NCBI RefSeq assembly: GCF_006334925.1
Contig: NZ_VDHJ01000009.1
Location: 62,001 to 126,000, forward strand
Direction: 5' to 3'
Source of the DNA: Corynebacterium tapiri
Lineage (GTDB): Bacteria > Actinomycetota > Actinomycetes > Mycobacteriales > Mycobacteriaceae
DNA length: 64,000 nucleotides
Below, piece by piece: positions 1 through 7,447 of the stretch. Below the pieces are notes generated by a model that saw only the letters and a list, made by a program, of their open reading frames with translations, was not told where the DNA came from and did no database searches. Made by a program: the position numbers and the translations under genes. Position 1 is the first letter of the stretch, and each line of letters starts with the position of its first letter.

Positions 1-191
1 CCCACCTTGATCACGTGGCCGCGCACCTCGGTGTTGTTGCGGAAGAAGCCATCGGCCTCGGTGTGGGTGCGGATCTTCTTCTTGCCGCCCTCCGGGTTGT
101 CGATGTTCTTCTGCGCCAGCTCGCTGAGCTTCTGGTTATCGATCGGCTCGATCGGCTGGCCGGCCTCGTGGTTGGGGGTCAAGTCAGACAT
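1..191 (-). CDS. OsmC-like protein, partial (N-terminus only)
   Basis: Only the first 63 codons are in the window; the gene runs off the left edge. The ATG at 191 is preceded on the minus strand by AAAGGAC, a good ribosome binding site. The visible residues are a polar lead, a KLSELAQKNI stretch, then RTHTEADGFFRNNTEVRGHVIKV. The last part resembles the first beta strands of OsmC/Ohr-type proteins, which reduce organic hydroperoxides with paired cysteines. Those cysteines would lie outside the window, so the family call is an inference. The gene is divergent from the ABC transporter at 447, and one operator-like palindrome lies 60 bp in front of its start. Confidence 0.5.
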   Translation of the reverse strand, partial: MSDLTPNHEAGQPIEPIDNQKLSELAQKNIDNPEGGKKKIRTHTEADGFFRNNTEVRGHVIKV

Positions 192-250
192 GGGGAGTCC
201 TTTCGTTGGAGTTCTTTTGTATGCAGCCACCCTACTCGCGCTCCCACAAC

Positions 251-266
251 TAGACAATGCGGTCTT
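251..266. promoter_or_regulatory. McbR-like operator, OsmC-side copy
   Basis: TAGAC-AATGCG-GTCTT matches the corynebacterial McbR box TAGAC-N6-GTCTA at 9 of 10 arm positions. Read on the minus strand it is AAGAC-CGCATT-GTCTA, whose spacer nearly equals that of the copies at 407 and 27096. It lies 60 bp upstream of the OsmC-like start. McbR is the TetR-family repressor of sulfur metabolism in C. glutamicum; the match is by pattern only. Confidence 0.5.
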
Positions 267-406
267 ATTGTTTATTGCTTATCGACGCCCCTTCAACCCC
301 GCTAATTCCACCCCTCCTAGCAGCACCTCTGCTCTAGATGAGGCAGGGAATCCACCCCATCTTCCCCCGCCCGACAGGAAGCGCTACTCTGTATCTCCAC
401 CACCTG

Positions 407-422
407 TAGACCGCATAGTCTG
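407..422. promoter_or_regulatory. McbR-like operator, ABC-transporter copy
   Basis: TAGAC-CGCATA-GTCTG matches TAGAC-N6-GTCTA at 9 of 10 arm positions and ends 24 bp before the ABC transporter start at 447. A possible -10 hexamer, TAGTCT (416-421), lies inside it, so a bound repressor would block the promoter. The spacer CGCATA is shared, give or take one base, with the copies at 251 (minus strand) and 27096. Confidence 0.55.
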
Positions 423-446
423 TTTTGCTAAAGGAGCCCCGAGCCC

Positions 447-1571
447 ATGACCCGCTCATTTACCCGGCGCGACATTCTGCGCTCGGGCCTGGTTCTCGCC
501 GGTGCTCTGGGCACTGCCGGGTTGGCCGGGTGCTCCTCCAAGCCTTCGCAGGGCGAGGCCATCACCATCGGCTTTGTGCCCATCGCTTGCGCTGCACCGT
601 TGGTGCTAGCGCATGCAAACGGATTGTTTGAGAAGCACGGCGTGAAGGTGCAGCTGAAGAAGTTCGCCGGATGGGCCGACCTCTGGACGGCCTACGCCAC
701 GGGTGATCTCACCGTGGCTCACATGCTCTCCCCCATGCCCATTGCCGTGGATGCTGCGCTGACCAACGCCTCGCGCCCCACCGAGATCGCGTTCACGCAG
801 AACACCAACGGCCAGGCACTCACTTTGGGAGCGCAGCATCACCCACACGTGCAATCGGTGCAGGACCTGCGCGGCATGGTCTTGGGCATTCCCTTCGAGT
901 ATTCGGTGCACGCCCTTTTGCTGCGCGACTACCTGGCATCCCACGGGGTCGATCCCGTGCGTGACGTCGAGCTTCGCCTGCTGCGCCCACCAGACATGGT
1001 GGCGCAGCTCGAGGTAGGAACCATCGATGGGTTCATCGGGCCCGAACCCTTTCTCCAGCGCACCCTCACCACCGGTGCGGGACGCATCTTCGAGCTGACC
1101 AAGAACATGTGGGCAGGTCACCCCTGTTGTTCGGTGGCCATGGCCAAGGACTTCCGCACCGAACACCCGCAGCAGGCTCGGGGGCTCACCGCTGCGCTGA
1201 CAGAAGCGGCGGCAGTGCTCAACGATCCGGCACACGCCAGCGAGTCGGCCGCGCAGCTGGGCAAGGAAAAGTACCTGAACCAAAAGCCAAAGCTCATTGA
1301 ACCTGCCCTAACCGGAAAGTATGTGAACTGGGCCGACGAACCTGTCGTGGACCCCGACTACCTGCGCTTTGGCGATCCCACCTCGGCGACCGCGATCACC
1401 TGGATGGCTGCGCAGCTGCACCGCTTTGAGCTCGACGGCGGCCAGCTCAACTCCGACCACGCCATCGGGGCCGCGGCCCGCAGCGTGTTGCCCGCGGATG
1501 CGGATACCTCACTCAGCCCCGCCACTATCAACGGCCAGGTCTTCGACCCGGCGCGTTACCTGGCCTCATGA
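447..1571 (+). CDS. ABC transporter substrate-binding lipoprotein, SsuA/NrtA/TauA type
   Basis: A 374-residue extracellular binding protein for an importer. The N-terminus has a twin-arginine-like TRRDIL followed by a hydrophobic stretch and a lipobox ending LAGC at about residue 29, so it is probably a Tat-exported lipoprotein. The mature part follows the NMT1/SsuA-like fold seen in sulfonate, taurine and nitrate/bicarbonate systems (ITIGFVPIACAAPLVLA near the start, a GTIDGFIGPEPF segment in the second lobe). An AAGGAG ribosome binding site lies at 431-436. It overlaps the permease gene by four bases. The substrate cannot be read from sequence. The McbR-like operator in front favours a sulfur compound, although overall the protein is as close to NrtA/CmpA as to SsuA. 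Confidence 0.8.
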   Translation: MTRSFTRRDILRSGLVLAGALGTAGLAGCSSKPSQGEAITIGFVPIACAAPLVLAHANGLFEKHGVKVQLKKFAGWADLWTAYATGDLTVAHMLSPMPIAVDAALTNASRPTEIAFTQNTNGQALTLGAQHHPHVQSVQDLRGMVLGIPFEYSVHALLLRDYLASHGVDPVRDVELRLLRPPDMVAQLEVGTIDGFIGPEPFLQRTLTTGAGRIFELTKNMWAGHPCCSVAMAKDFRTEHPQQARGLTAALTEAAAVLNDPAHASESAAQLGKEKYLNQKPKLIEPALTGKYVNWADEPVVDPDYLRFGDPTSATAITWMAAQLHRFELDGGQLNSDHAIGAAARSVLPADADTSLSPATINGQVFDPARYLAS

Positions 1572-2371
1572 CCACCCGAGACAGATTGGACAACCGCATG
1601 CACCGCACACTGCGCGCCGCCGGCCTGGGCCTGGTGATCTTTGCCGTCCTCTGCGGATTGTGGCAACTTGCCGCCAGCGCGGGGTGGCTTAGCGACATCG
1701 CCCCCACCCCAGCCCGCACGCTATCTCGAGGAATAGAGATCCTGTCTGATCCCTTTTACCGCGACGGCCCGGCCTCAGTGGGTATCTTCTGGCACATCGT
1801 GGCCAGCCTGCGGCGCGTCCTGGTGGGCTTTGGCATCGCCATGCTGATCGCCATCCCACTCGGCTTTTGGCTGGGCACCTCTGAACTCATGCGCCGCGCG
1901 GTGGATCCCATGGTCCAGATTCTGCGCCCGGTTTCCCCGCTGGCCTGGCTACCTTTGGGCCTGGCGGTACTGCGCGACGCGGAGAACACGGCCATCTTTG
2001 TCATCGTGCTCTCGGCGGTGTGGCCGACGCTGATCAACACCATTGACGCGGTCCGCGGAATCCACCCGACCTACCTCAACGTGGCCGCCACGTTGGGCGC
2101 CACCGGCTGGCAGCGCCTGGTCCACGTCCTCTTCCCCGCGGCTCTGCCGGGAATAGTCACCGGCATGCGGCTCTCGCTTTCCACATCCTGGCTAGTCATC
2201 GTGGCCGCCGAGATGCTGGTCGGTGGCCAGGGCATCGGGTTCTTTGTGTGGAACATGTGGAACCGCCTGGACGTCGACGCCATCGTGGTGGCGATCGTGC
2301 TCATCGGCGCCATCGGTCTACTCCTCGATCACCTCATTGCCCTTCTACACAAGGTTGTCCGCCATGACTAA
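1568..2371 (+). CDS. ABC transporter permease, SsuC/NrtB type
   Basis: A 267-residue inner-membrane permease with about six hydrophobic segments. The family EAA-loop region is readable around residues 165-185 (AATLGATGWQRLVHVLFPAALPGIVTG), which is where the ATPase docks. The ATG overlaps the stop of the binding-protein gene (ATGA) and the 3' end overlaps the ATPase gene by eight bases, so the three genes are translationally coupled. It belongs to the BinPdT family used for sulfonates, taurine and nitrate. Confidence 0.85.
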   Translation: MTTRDRLDNRMHRTLRAAGLGLVIFAVLCGLWQLAASAGWLSDIAPTPARTLSRGIEILSDPFYRDGPASVGIFWHIVASLRRVLVGFGIAMLIAIPLGFWLGTSELMRRAVDPMVQILRPVSPLAWLPLGLAVLRDAENTAIFVIVLSAVWPTLINTIDAVRGIHPTYLNVAATLGATGWQRLVHVLFPAALPGIVTGMRLSLSTSWLVIVAAEMLVGGQGIGFFVWNMWNRLDVDAIVVAIVLIGAIGLLLDHLIALLHKVVRHD

Positions 2372-3128
2372 GCATTTGAGCTTTGACCACGTGACCAAGT
2401 CCTACGGTGACACGCACGTCATCGCCGATACCTCGATCGACATCGCGGAGGGCGAGTTCGTCTGCCTGCTTGGTCCCTCCGGATCGGGTAAGTCCACGCT
2501 GCTCAACATGATTGCGGGCCTGGACTTTCCTACCACTGGTGAGGTCCAAGCCCTAGGAAACACGATTACCGGCCCCGATCCTGAGCGCGGTTTGGTGTTC
2601 CAGGACCACGCCCTGCTGCCGTGGAAGACCGCTCGCGGCAACATCGAGTTTGGCCTACGCGCTGCCCGTCGGCTTTCTGCTGCTGATCGACGCACTCGTG
2701 CGCTGGAATACCTACGCAAGGTAGGCCTGGAGCACGCCGCCGACCGGCGCCCGTCGCAACTCTCCGGCGGCATGCAACAGCGCGTGGGCCTAGCTCGCGC
2801 CTTCGCCGTGGACTCGAGGATCTTGCTTCTCGACGAACCCTTTGGCGCCCTCGACGCCCTGACCCGCCGGCAGTTGCAGGCCCTATTACTCGAGGTCTGG
2901 TCGCATACCGACTCCCCCCGTACCGTCCTCATGGTGACCCACGACGTCGACGAGGCCGTGCTGTTGGCCGACCGCATCCTGGTGATGTCCCACGGACCGC
3001 AGGCCCATCTGGTCGAGGATCTCCGCGTGGACATCCCCCGCCCGCGCTTTAGTCTCTCCCCGGAGAATGAGTCGCATGCCGATCAGCTGCGTCATCACCT
3101 GCTACAGCTGCTGGAGCAGGAGCATTAA
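2364..3128 (+). CDS. ABC transporter ATPase, SsuB/TauB/NrtD type
   Basis: A 254-residue ATPase that powers the importer. Walker A GPSGSGKST is at residues 37-45, then a Q-loop (GLVFQDHALLPW), the signature LSGGMQQR, Walker B with LLLDEPFGALD, and the switch His in MVTHDVDEA. The start used is the ATG at 2364, inside the end of the permease gene; an in-frame extension further upstream would merely read through permease sequence. The last 80 bp overlap the end of the convergent membrane-protein gene at 3049-3951, an unusually long tail-to-tail overlap. Confidence 0.88.
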   Translation: MTKHLSFDHVTKSYGDTHVIADTSIDIAEGEFVCLLGPSGSGKSTLLNMIAGLDFPTTGEVQALGNTITGPDPERGLVFQDHALLPWKTARGNIEFGLRAARRLSAADRRTRALEYLRKVGLEHAADRRPSQLSGGMQQRVGLARAFAVDSRILLLDEPFGALDALTRRQLQALLLEVWSHTDSPRTVLMVTHDVDEAVLLADRILVMSHGPQAHLVEDLRVDIPRPRFSLSPENESHADQLRHHLLQLLEQEH

Positions 3129-3951
3129 GCCGCTGACGTTTCTGCTGATCAGCCTTGCGCTTGGTGCGCAGCGCCAGGAAACCCACGACGATTCCTGCCA
3201 CGATCGGTACCCACAGATTGGTGTTCTCGATCATCCACTCCACCCAGCCCGGGAGCTGAATGTGTGGAAGCGGTGGCAAGTTAAAGGAAGGAACTGGCAA
3301 GGAGATCTGTGGCCACTGCGGTACCGGAAGGTAAATCGGCAGGTTAGGCACCGGGGGTAGCTCCGGGAGGTCTGGCAAGTTCCAAGCCGGCAAATAGGGC
3401 TCGATTTTGCGCATGAGCCACGGGAAGAAAAAGATCCACAGGATGGCCCAGCCGGAACGACCCATCCCGCCGAGGATTGGATAAATTGCCCGCTTGATCG
3501 GGTTGGCGTCCATCGCTTCTCGACGCTTCTCTGCCCTGCTCCCAGCGGGAGGATCCAACTCGGCTACTTCCTCGCCTCGGCGGAAATAGACGTCGATAAG
3601 CTCATTGAACGCATTGAACCGAAGCTGAATGAAGGGCCGGGACCGATCCACGCCGACACGCACCGAATTGAGTTTGTTGCTCACCATCCGGTCCGGGATG
3701 GGATAATTTCCCCGGGTGGGATGCTTATAGCGATATCGAGGCTCACCGTTGACGCGGATCTGCAGGCGGCGGCGGGATTGATAGGCAGACAGGGTCGCAC
3801 GGCGCACAACGGTGTCCGGGGCGCCGAGCTCTTTGAGCGCGGAGGCCTCTTCCTCAGGCCAATCGGGATAGGTCTGAACGAACTCGCGCGCAAAGCCGTA
3901 GTCGACCTCGATGAGACCGAGCTCAGGATGGTGATGCTTCCAGGTCTCCAT
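3049..3951 (-). CDS. Membrane protein with proline-rich inter-helix segment, unknown function
   Basis: A 300-residue protein I do not recognise. Residues 1-165 are soluble and mixed charge, with several Arg/Tyr-rich strands. A hydrophobic helix (about 167-183) is followed by roughly 60 residues in which Leu-Pro and Pro-x-x-Pro recur at short intervals (about 187-245), then a second helix (about 249-267) and a basic, Ala-rich tail. This looks like two membrane helices joined by an extended, proline-stiffened outer loop. It starts three bases after the stop of the small membrane-protein gene upstream, so the two form an operon. The 3' end overlaps the ABC ATPase gene by 80 bp. Confidence 0.72.
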   Translation of the reverse strand: METWKHHHPELGLIEVDYGFAREFVQTYPDWPEEEASALKELGAPDTVVRRATLSAYQSRRRLQIRVNGEPRYRYKHPTRGNYPIPDRMVSNKLNSVRVGVDRSRPFIQLRFNAFNELIDVYFRRGEEVAELDPPAGSRAEKRREAMDANPIKRAIYPILGGMGRSGWAILWIFFFPWLMRKIEPYLPAWNLPDLPELPPVPNLPIYLPVPQWPQISLPVPSFNLPPLPHIQLPGWVEWMIENTNLWVPIVAGIVVGFLALRTKRKADQQKRQRLNAPAPAAVAGDDAADRHATHSPGRD

Positions 3952-3954
3952 AAG

Positions 3955-4299
3955 TTAAGAACGCACCTTCTTTATCCCGTGCGCGACTGCGAGGTAAAGG
4001 GCCGGGAAACCGATTGCGTAGATCCAGGCGCCGTCGTTGAAGTACAGGAGGTAGGCAAGGAATACTGCGCCTCCGAACCAGAACGCATGGGAGGTGCTCG
4101 GACGGTAGCGCAGCGCATCGACGATTCCCAGTGCGACTGCGATCACGCCGTAAGCAACAAGCACCGCTATGCCTGACCCGGCTAGGAGGAACGCGGCAAG
4201 GAGAGGAAACACTAGAATTGCCGCGGCCGCGGCGAGCGTTGGGCCCCAGAGGTCTTTGTCCTTCGATTCTTCCTGCTTTACTGCATGGGATTCGCTCAC
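3955..4299 (-). CDS. Small multi-helix membrane protein, unknown function
   Basis: A 114-residue protein with a short charged N-terminus (SESHAVKQEESKDKD) and four hydrophobic segments, of a type common in mycolata and without known function. The start chosen is the GTG at 4299. A longer reading would run back into the tRNA-Leu gene. A TACCCT hexamer sits exactly at -12 to -7 of this GTG, which suggests a leaderless transcript. It is the first gene of a two-gene operon with the proline-rich membrane protein. Confidence 0.7.
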   Translation of the reverse strand: MSESHAVKQEESKDKDLWGPTLAAAAAILVFPLLAAFLLAGSGIAVLVAYGVIAVALGIVDALRYRPSTSHAFWFGGAVFLAYLLYFNDGAWIYAIGFPALYLAVAHGIKKVRS

Positions 4300-4305
4300 G
4301 CGGGT

Positions 4306-4311
4306 AGGGTA
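4306..4311 (-). promoter_or_regulatory. -10 box of a leaderless promoter
   Basis: On the minus strand this reads TACCCT at -12 to -7 relative to the GTG at 4299. TANNNT boxes at this spacing mark leaderless transcripts in corynebacteria and mycobacteria. No Shine-Dalgarno sequence is present in front of the GTG. Confidence 0.5.
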
Positions 4312-4353
4312 ACAGCCTCGCTCTGGAAGCACCGGGTGTTCTAGGGAAAACAA

Positions 4354-4389
4354 AAGTCCCGAGACACCGTGTGTGATGTCTCGGGACTT
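4354..4389 (-). terminator. Rho-independent terminator of tRNA-Leu
   Basis: A perfect 13-bp stem (4354-4366 with 4377-4389) and a 10-base loop, followed on the minus strand by a T-rich tract (TTGTTTT). It begins 7 bp after the 3' end of tRNA-Leu and separates it from the membrane-protein operon. Confidence 0.85.
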
Positions 4390-4395
4390 ACTTTG

Positions 4396-4479
4396 TGCCC
4401 GGGGGGGGACTTGAACCCCCACGTCCTTACGGACACTGGCACCTGAAGCCAGCGCGTCTGCCAATTCCGCCACCCGGGC
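4396..4479 (-). tRNA. tRNA-Leu (CAG)
   Basis: Read on the minus strand: acceptor stem GCCCGGG/CCCGGGC, D-loop with GGCAGACGC, anticodon stem CTGGC/GCCAG around TT-CAG-GT, a long variable arm (class II) and T-loop GTTCAAGTC. It is 84 nt long with discriminator A. CCA is not encoded. It reads CUG codons. Confidence 0.95.
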
Positions 4480-4594
4480 GGGCGACTTGATGAATATAGC
4501 ACGAGAGCGCCATTAAGAGACAAATCCGCAGTTGAAACCCTACTTTTGGCTCTTTTTCAGCGCGCGCGGCTACAACTATGCCCAGTAGGGCCTC

Positions 4595-4600
4595 TATACT
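4595..4600 (+). promoter_or_regulatory. Possible -10 box of the fhaA-pknB operon
   Basis: TATACT, close to the sigma-A -10 consensus, lies 62 bp upstream of the fhaA start, in the gap between the divergent tRNA-Leu and fhaA. No convincing -35 element is seen (TACAAC 18 bp upstream is weak). Confidence 0.35.
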
Positions 4601-4661
4601 TACGACGATCGTCTAAAGGAAAACCGATACAGATACGAGAAACCACCGAGAGGAGGCGCGG

Positions 4662-5552
4662 ATGTCTCTCCTGGACCGCTTTGCCAGGTTCGACAGTTCG
4701 CTGCAGCGCGGATTGGACAATGGCTTCGCCCTCATCTTTGGCGGAAAGGTCGTGCCGGCAGAGGTAGAGGAACTCCTGAAGCAAGAAGCTCAGGACAATC
4801 TCACCTCTCATGGCCACGACCGAGTCTTGGCTCCGAACGTGTTCGTCGTCGGCGTTTCTTCCAAGGACTTGGAGAATCTGTCGCAGAACCGTGAGCTGCC
4901 GGAGCGCTTTGCAGATCAGCTTGCTCGCTTTGGGCGCAACCAGGGTTGGGAGTACGCCAGCCCGCCGGTCGTGCGCATAGCCGAGGAGTCTGGACTACAT
5001 ACGGGCCAGATGCGGGTGTCGTCTTTTGTGGACGCCCACCCGGAGGAAGGCAGTGGCTTTGACGCCATTGACCATGAGCTTCTCGGCCACCAAGACTCGC
5101 CCACCACACCTGCCCCTGACCAGGTCCGGGGCACCGACTATGAAGTAGAGGACAGCATGGACGAGAGTTATTCGGCCTACGCACCGACTGAGGTCACGCA
5201 CCGCGCCGTTCCCCGCAACCCAGTGCAGGATGAGCCAGCCCGCGAGTCCGGCCCGGCCGTGACCCTGTTGCTGCAGGACGGATCTTCGCGGACGTACCAC
5301 GTGCACGAAGGCTCGAACATCATTGGCCGTAGCAATGACTCTGATCTTCGCCTGCCAGATACCGGGGTATCCCGCCAGCACGCAGAGATCACGTGGGACG
5401 GAACCGATGCTGTCCTCGTTGACCTGGAGTCCACCAACGGCACGAATGTCAACGACACTCAGGTCGACAACTGGTTGCTCGCCGATGGCGATGTGATCAC
5501 CGTGGGCCACTCGCACATCGAGGTCCGCATCACGGGTACCCAGTCCCGCTAG
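4662..5552 (+). CDS. fhaA: FHA-domain protein FhaA
   Basis: A 296-residue cytoplasmic adaptor that binds phosphothreonines made by PknA/PknB. Residues 1-120 are the DUF3662 region typical of FhaA (opening MSLLDRFARFDSSLQRGLDN). The middle is acidic and disordered. The C-terminal FHA domain (about 205-290) carries the GRS, SRQHAEI and STNGT motifs that bind pThr. In M. tuberculosis FhaA (Rv0020c) binds the phosphorylated pseudokinase domain of the MurJ homologue, and that fusion protein is also encoded here (44436-48134). The GAGAGGAGG ribosome binding site fits the ATG at 4662. First gene of the signalling/cell-wall operon. Confidence 0.93.
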   Translation: MSLLDRFARFDSSLQRGLDNGFALIFGGKVVPAEVEELLKQEAQDNLTSHGHDRVLAPNVFVVGVSSKDLENLSQNRELPERFADQLARFGRNQGWEYASPPVVRIAEESGLHTGQMRVSSFVDAHPEEGSGFDAIDHELLGHQDSPTTPAPDQVRGTDYEVEDSMDESYSAYAPTEVTHRAVPRNPVQDEPARESGPAVTLLLQDGSSRTYHVHEGSNIIGRSNDSDLRLPDTGVSRQHAEITWDGTDAVLVDLESTNGTNVNDTQVDNWLLADGDVITVGHSHIEVRITGTQSR

Positions 5553-5591
5553 CCACACCCTCGGTATTCACCCGGGGAGCAAGGAGTTTTC

Positions 5592-6074
5592 ATGGAGGCA
5601 GCGCTTCTAACCATCGTTCGCATCGCACTGCTTGTGTTGTTGTGGGCATTCATTCTGCTGGCGGTTCTGGCGATGCGCAAAGACGCTAACCGCGCAGCCG
5701 GTGTGGGGCGCAACCGCGGTTCCGGTGGTTACGCCGCGGCCGCTGCCCCCGTGGCAGCGGCTCCCGTAGCCAAGCGCGAGAAAGCTCGGTTGCTCACCGT
5801 CGTCGATGGCCCGCTCACCGGCTCCCACATGGACGTCTCCCAGTTGGAGGAAGTCATCGTGGGGCGCAGCCAGGCCTGCGACTTCGAGCTTGGCGACGAC
5901 TACGCTTCCTCCCGTCACGCGCGCTTCTTCCGGCGCGGTGGCGATTGGTTCATTGAGGACCTGGAGTCGCGCAACGGCACCTACGTCGGTGGTTACCGCA
6001 TCGACCAGCCTGAACGTGTCCAGGTGGGAACCGACGTGAAGATGGGCTCGACGATTGTGAGGCTCGCCCCGTGA
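5592..6074 (+). CDS. fhaB: FHA-domain membrane protein FhaB (FipA-like)
   Basis: A 160-residue protein with one N-terminal membrane helix (about residues 5-26), a Gly/Ala/Pro linker and a C-terminal FHA domain (about 75-150) with GRS, SSRHARFF and SRNGTYV motifs. In mycobacteria FhaB (Rv0019c, FipA) is a PknA/PknB substrate that supports division. The ATG at 5592 follows a GGAG-containing site. The 3' end overlaps pstP by four bases. Confidence 0.92.
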   Translation: MEAALLTIVRIALLVLLWAFILLAVLAMRKDANRAAGVGRNRGSGGYAAAAAPVAAAPVAKREKARLLTVVDGPLTGSHMDVSQLEEVIVGRSQACDFELGDDYASSRHARFFRRGGDWFIEDLESRNGTYVGGYRIDQPERVQVGTDVKMGSTIVRLAP

Positions 6075-7441
6075 CGCATACTTATCGCCTCAACTTCACC
6101 GCCGCCTCCGATCGCGGACTGGTGCGCGGAAACAACGAGGATTCTGCCTACGCAGGCCCCAATCTTCTGGTGCTTGCCGACGGCATGGGCGGCCACGCCG
6201 CAGGCGAAGTCGCCAGCCAGATGATGGTCAAGCACCTCGAGGAGCTGGACCGCGACCCGGCTGACGCCGACATGCTCGACCTTCTGGCTCACAGCGCAGA
6301 TGCCGCTAACCGGGGCATTGCGCAGCATGTGCGCGAAAACCCCGAGACCGAGGGCATGGGCACCACGCTGACTGCCCTGCTGTTTAACGGCGACGAGGCC
6401 GGCATGATCCACGTCGGCGACTCGCGCGGTTACCGTCTGCGCGACGGCAAGCTCACCCAGCTGACCGTGGACGACACCTTCGTCCAGTCGCTTGTCGACG
6501 AAGGCAAGCTCGATCCGGAGGAGGTGTCTTCTCACCCCAAGAAGTCGCTGATCCTCAAGGCCTACACCGGCATCCGCGTAGAGCCTGGTTTAGCCCGCAT
6601 TGCCCTGCAACCCGGCGATCGCTTCCTGTTGTGCTCCGACGGGCTTTCGGATCCGGTAACCGCCTCGACCATCGAGGCCACCCTGGCAGAGGGCACACCC
6701 CAGGAGGCCGCACAGCGCCTCGTCGACCTCGCCCTGCGTTCTGGTGGCCCGGACAACGTCACCGTCGTGGTTGCTGACGTACTCGACGAGTCCACGCTCA
6801 CGGACACCGATCGACGCCACCTGCCTACTGCCGCCCTGGTCGCGGGAGCGCTGGCGGGAGACATCGATAACCCCACGCACCCGGACACTTCTGCCGGGCG
6901 GGCTGCCGCCTTGCGCAGCGTCCCGGCGCGTCGTGAAGCCCCGAGTCTCGCCCAACCCGAGGACCCCGACTCCGACGACGGCGAGGATGACAGATCAAAC
7001 GTAGGCCGCTGGGTCGGGTTGATCGTGGCCCTCGTCCTCGTCCTCTCCGCCGTGGGCGCGGGATGGTGGGCCCTGTCCCGCCTGGATGACACGTACTTCC
7101 TCGCGGTGGACGAGCACGATGAATTCGTCATCGAGCAGGGCGCGGACCTGACCATTTTTGGTCGAGATCTCCACCATCCTCAGCAAAAGGCCTGCATTAA
7201 CGAGGCGGGTGACCTGCGGCTTTTCGACGTCGCAACGCCACCGAAAGACTGCACAGTCTTTGGCTTAAACAGCGTCCCAGAGTCTGCCCGCAGCTCCGTC
7301 ACCGCTCTGGACTCGGGCTCTTTCGACGAGGTCAATCAGCAGCTGCAGCGCCTTGCTGATCAAGCGTTGCCCGTATGCCTGACGGTTGACCAGAAGCCCG
7401 CCAACGTGAACAAGCCTGGCGTGACCTGCCGGGAGGTGTAA
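6071..7441 (+). CDS. pstP: PP2C-family protein Ser/Thr phosphatase
   Basis: A 456-residue membrane phosphatase that reverses PknA/PknB phosphorylation. The metal-dependent PP2C domain (about 1-240) shows SDRGLVRGNNEDS, VLADGMGGHAAGEVAS, GTTLTALL, HVGDSRGYRLRDG, CSDGLSD and GPDNVTVVV, which hold the metal-binding aspartates. A disordered, acidic juxtamembrane part leads to one helix at about 312-335 and a 120-residue outer domain. The start is a GTG overlapping the end of fhaB. Confidence 0.95.
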   Translation: MTHTYRLNFTAASDRGLVRGNNEDSAYAGPNLLVLADGMGGHAAGEVASQMMVKHLEELDRDPADADMLDLLAHSADAANRGIAQHVRENPETEGMGTTLTALLFNGDEAGMIHVGDSRGYRLRDGKLTQLTVDDTFVQSLVDEGKLDPEEVSSHPKKSLILKAYTGIRVEPGLARIALQPGDRFLLCSDGLSDPVTASTIEATLAEGTPQEAAQRLVDLALRSGGPDNVTVVVADVLDESTLTDTDRRHLPTAALVAGALAGDIDNPTHPDTSAGRAAALRSVPARREAPSLAQPEDPDSDDGEDDRSNVGRWVGLIVALVLVLSAVGAGWWALSRLDDTYFLAVDEHDEFVIEQGADLTIFGRDLHHPQQKACINEAGDLRLFDVATPPKDCTVFGLNSVPESARSSVTALDSGSFDEVNQQLQRLADQALPVCLTVDQKPANVNKPGVTCREV

Positions 7442-7447
7442 CAAAAC

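Noticed and set aside
2826-2835. Iterated-motif copy in the ABC ATPase Walker B as evidence of function
   Set aside because: Here CTT CTC GAC encodes the conserved Leu-Leu-Asp, so this copy may be there for coding reasons. It is counted but not used as support.
4300-4473. N-terminal extension of the small membrane-protein gene (MAELADALASG...)
   Set aside because: It translates the tRNA-Leu gene and its terminator. A leaderless GTG at 4299 explains the start.
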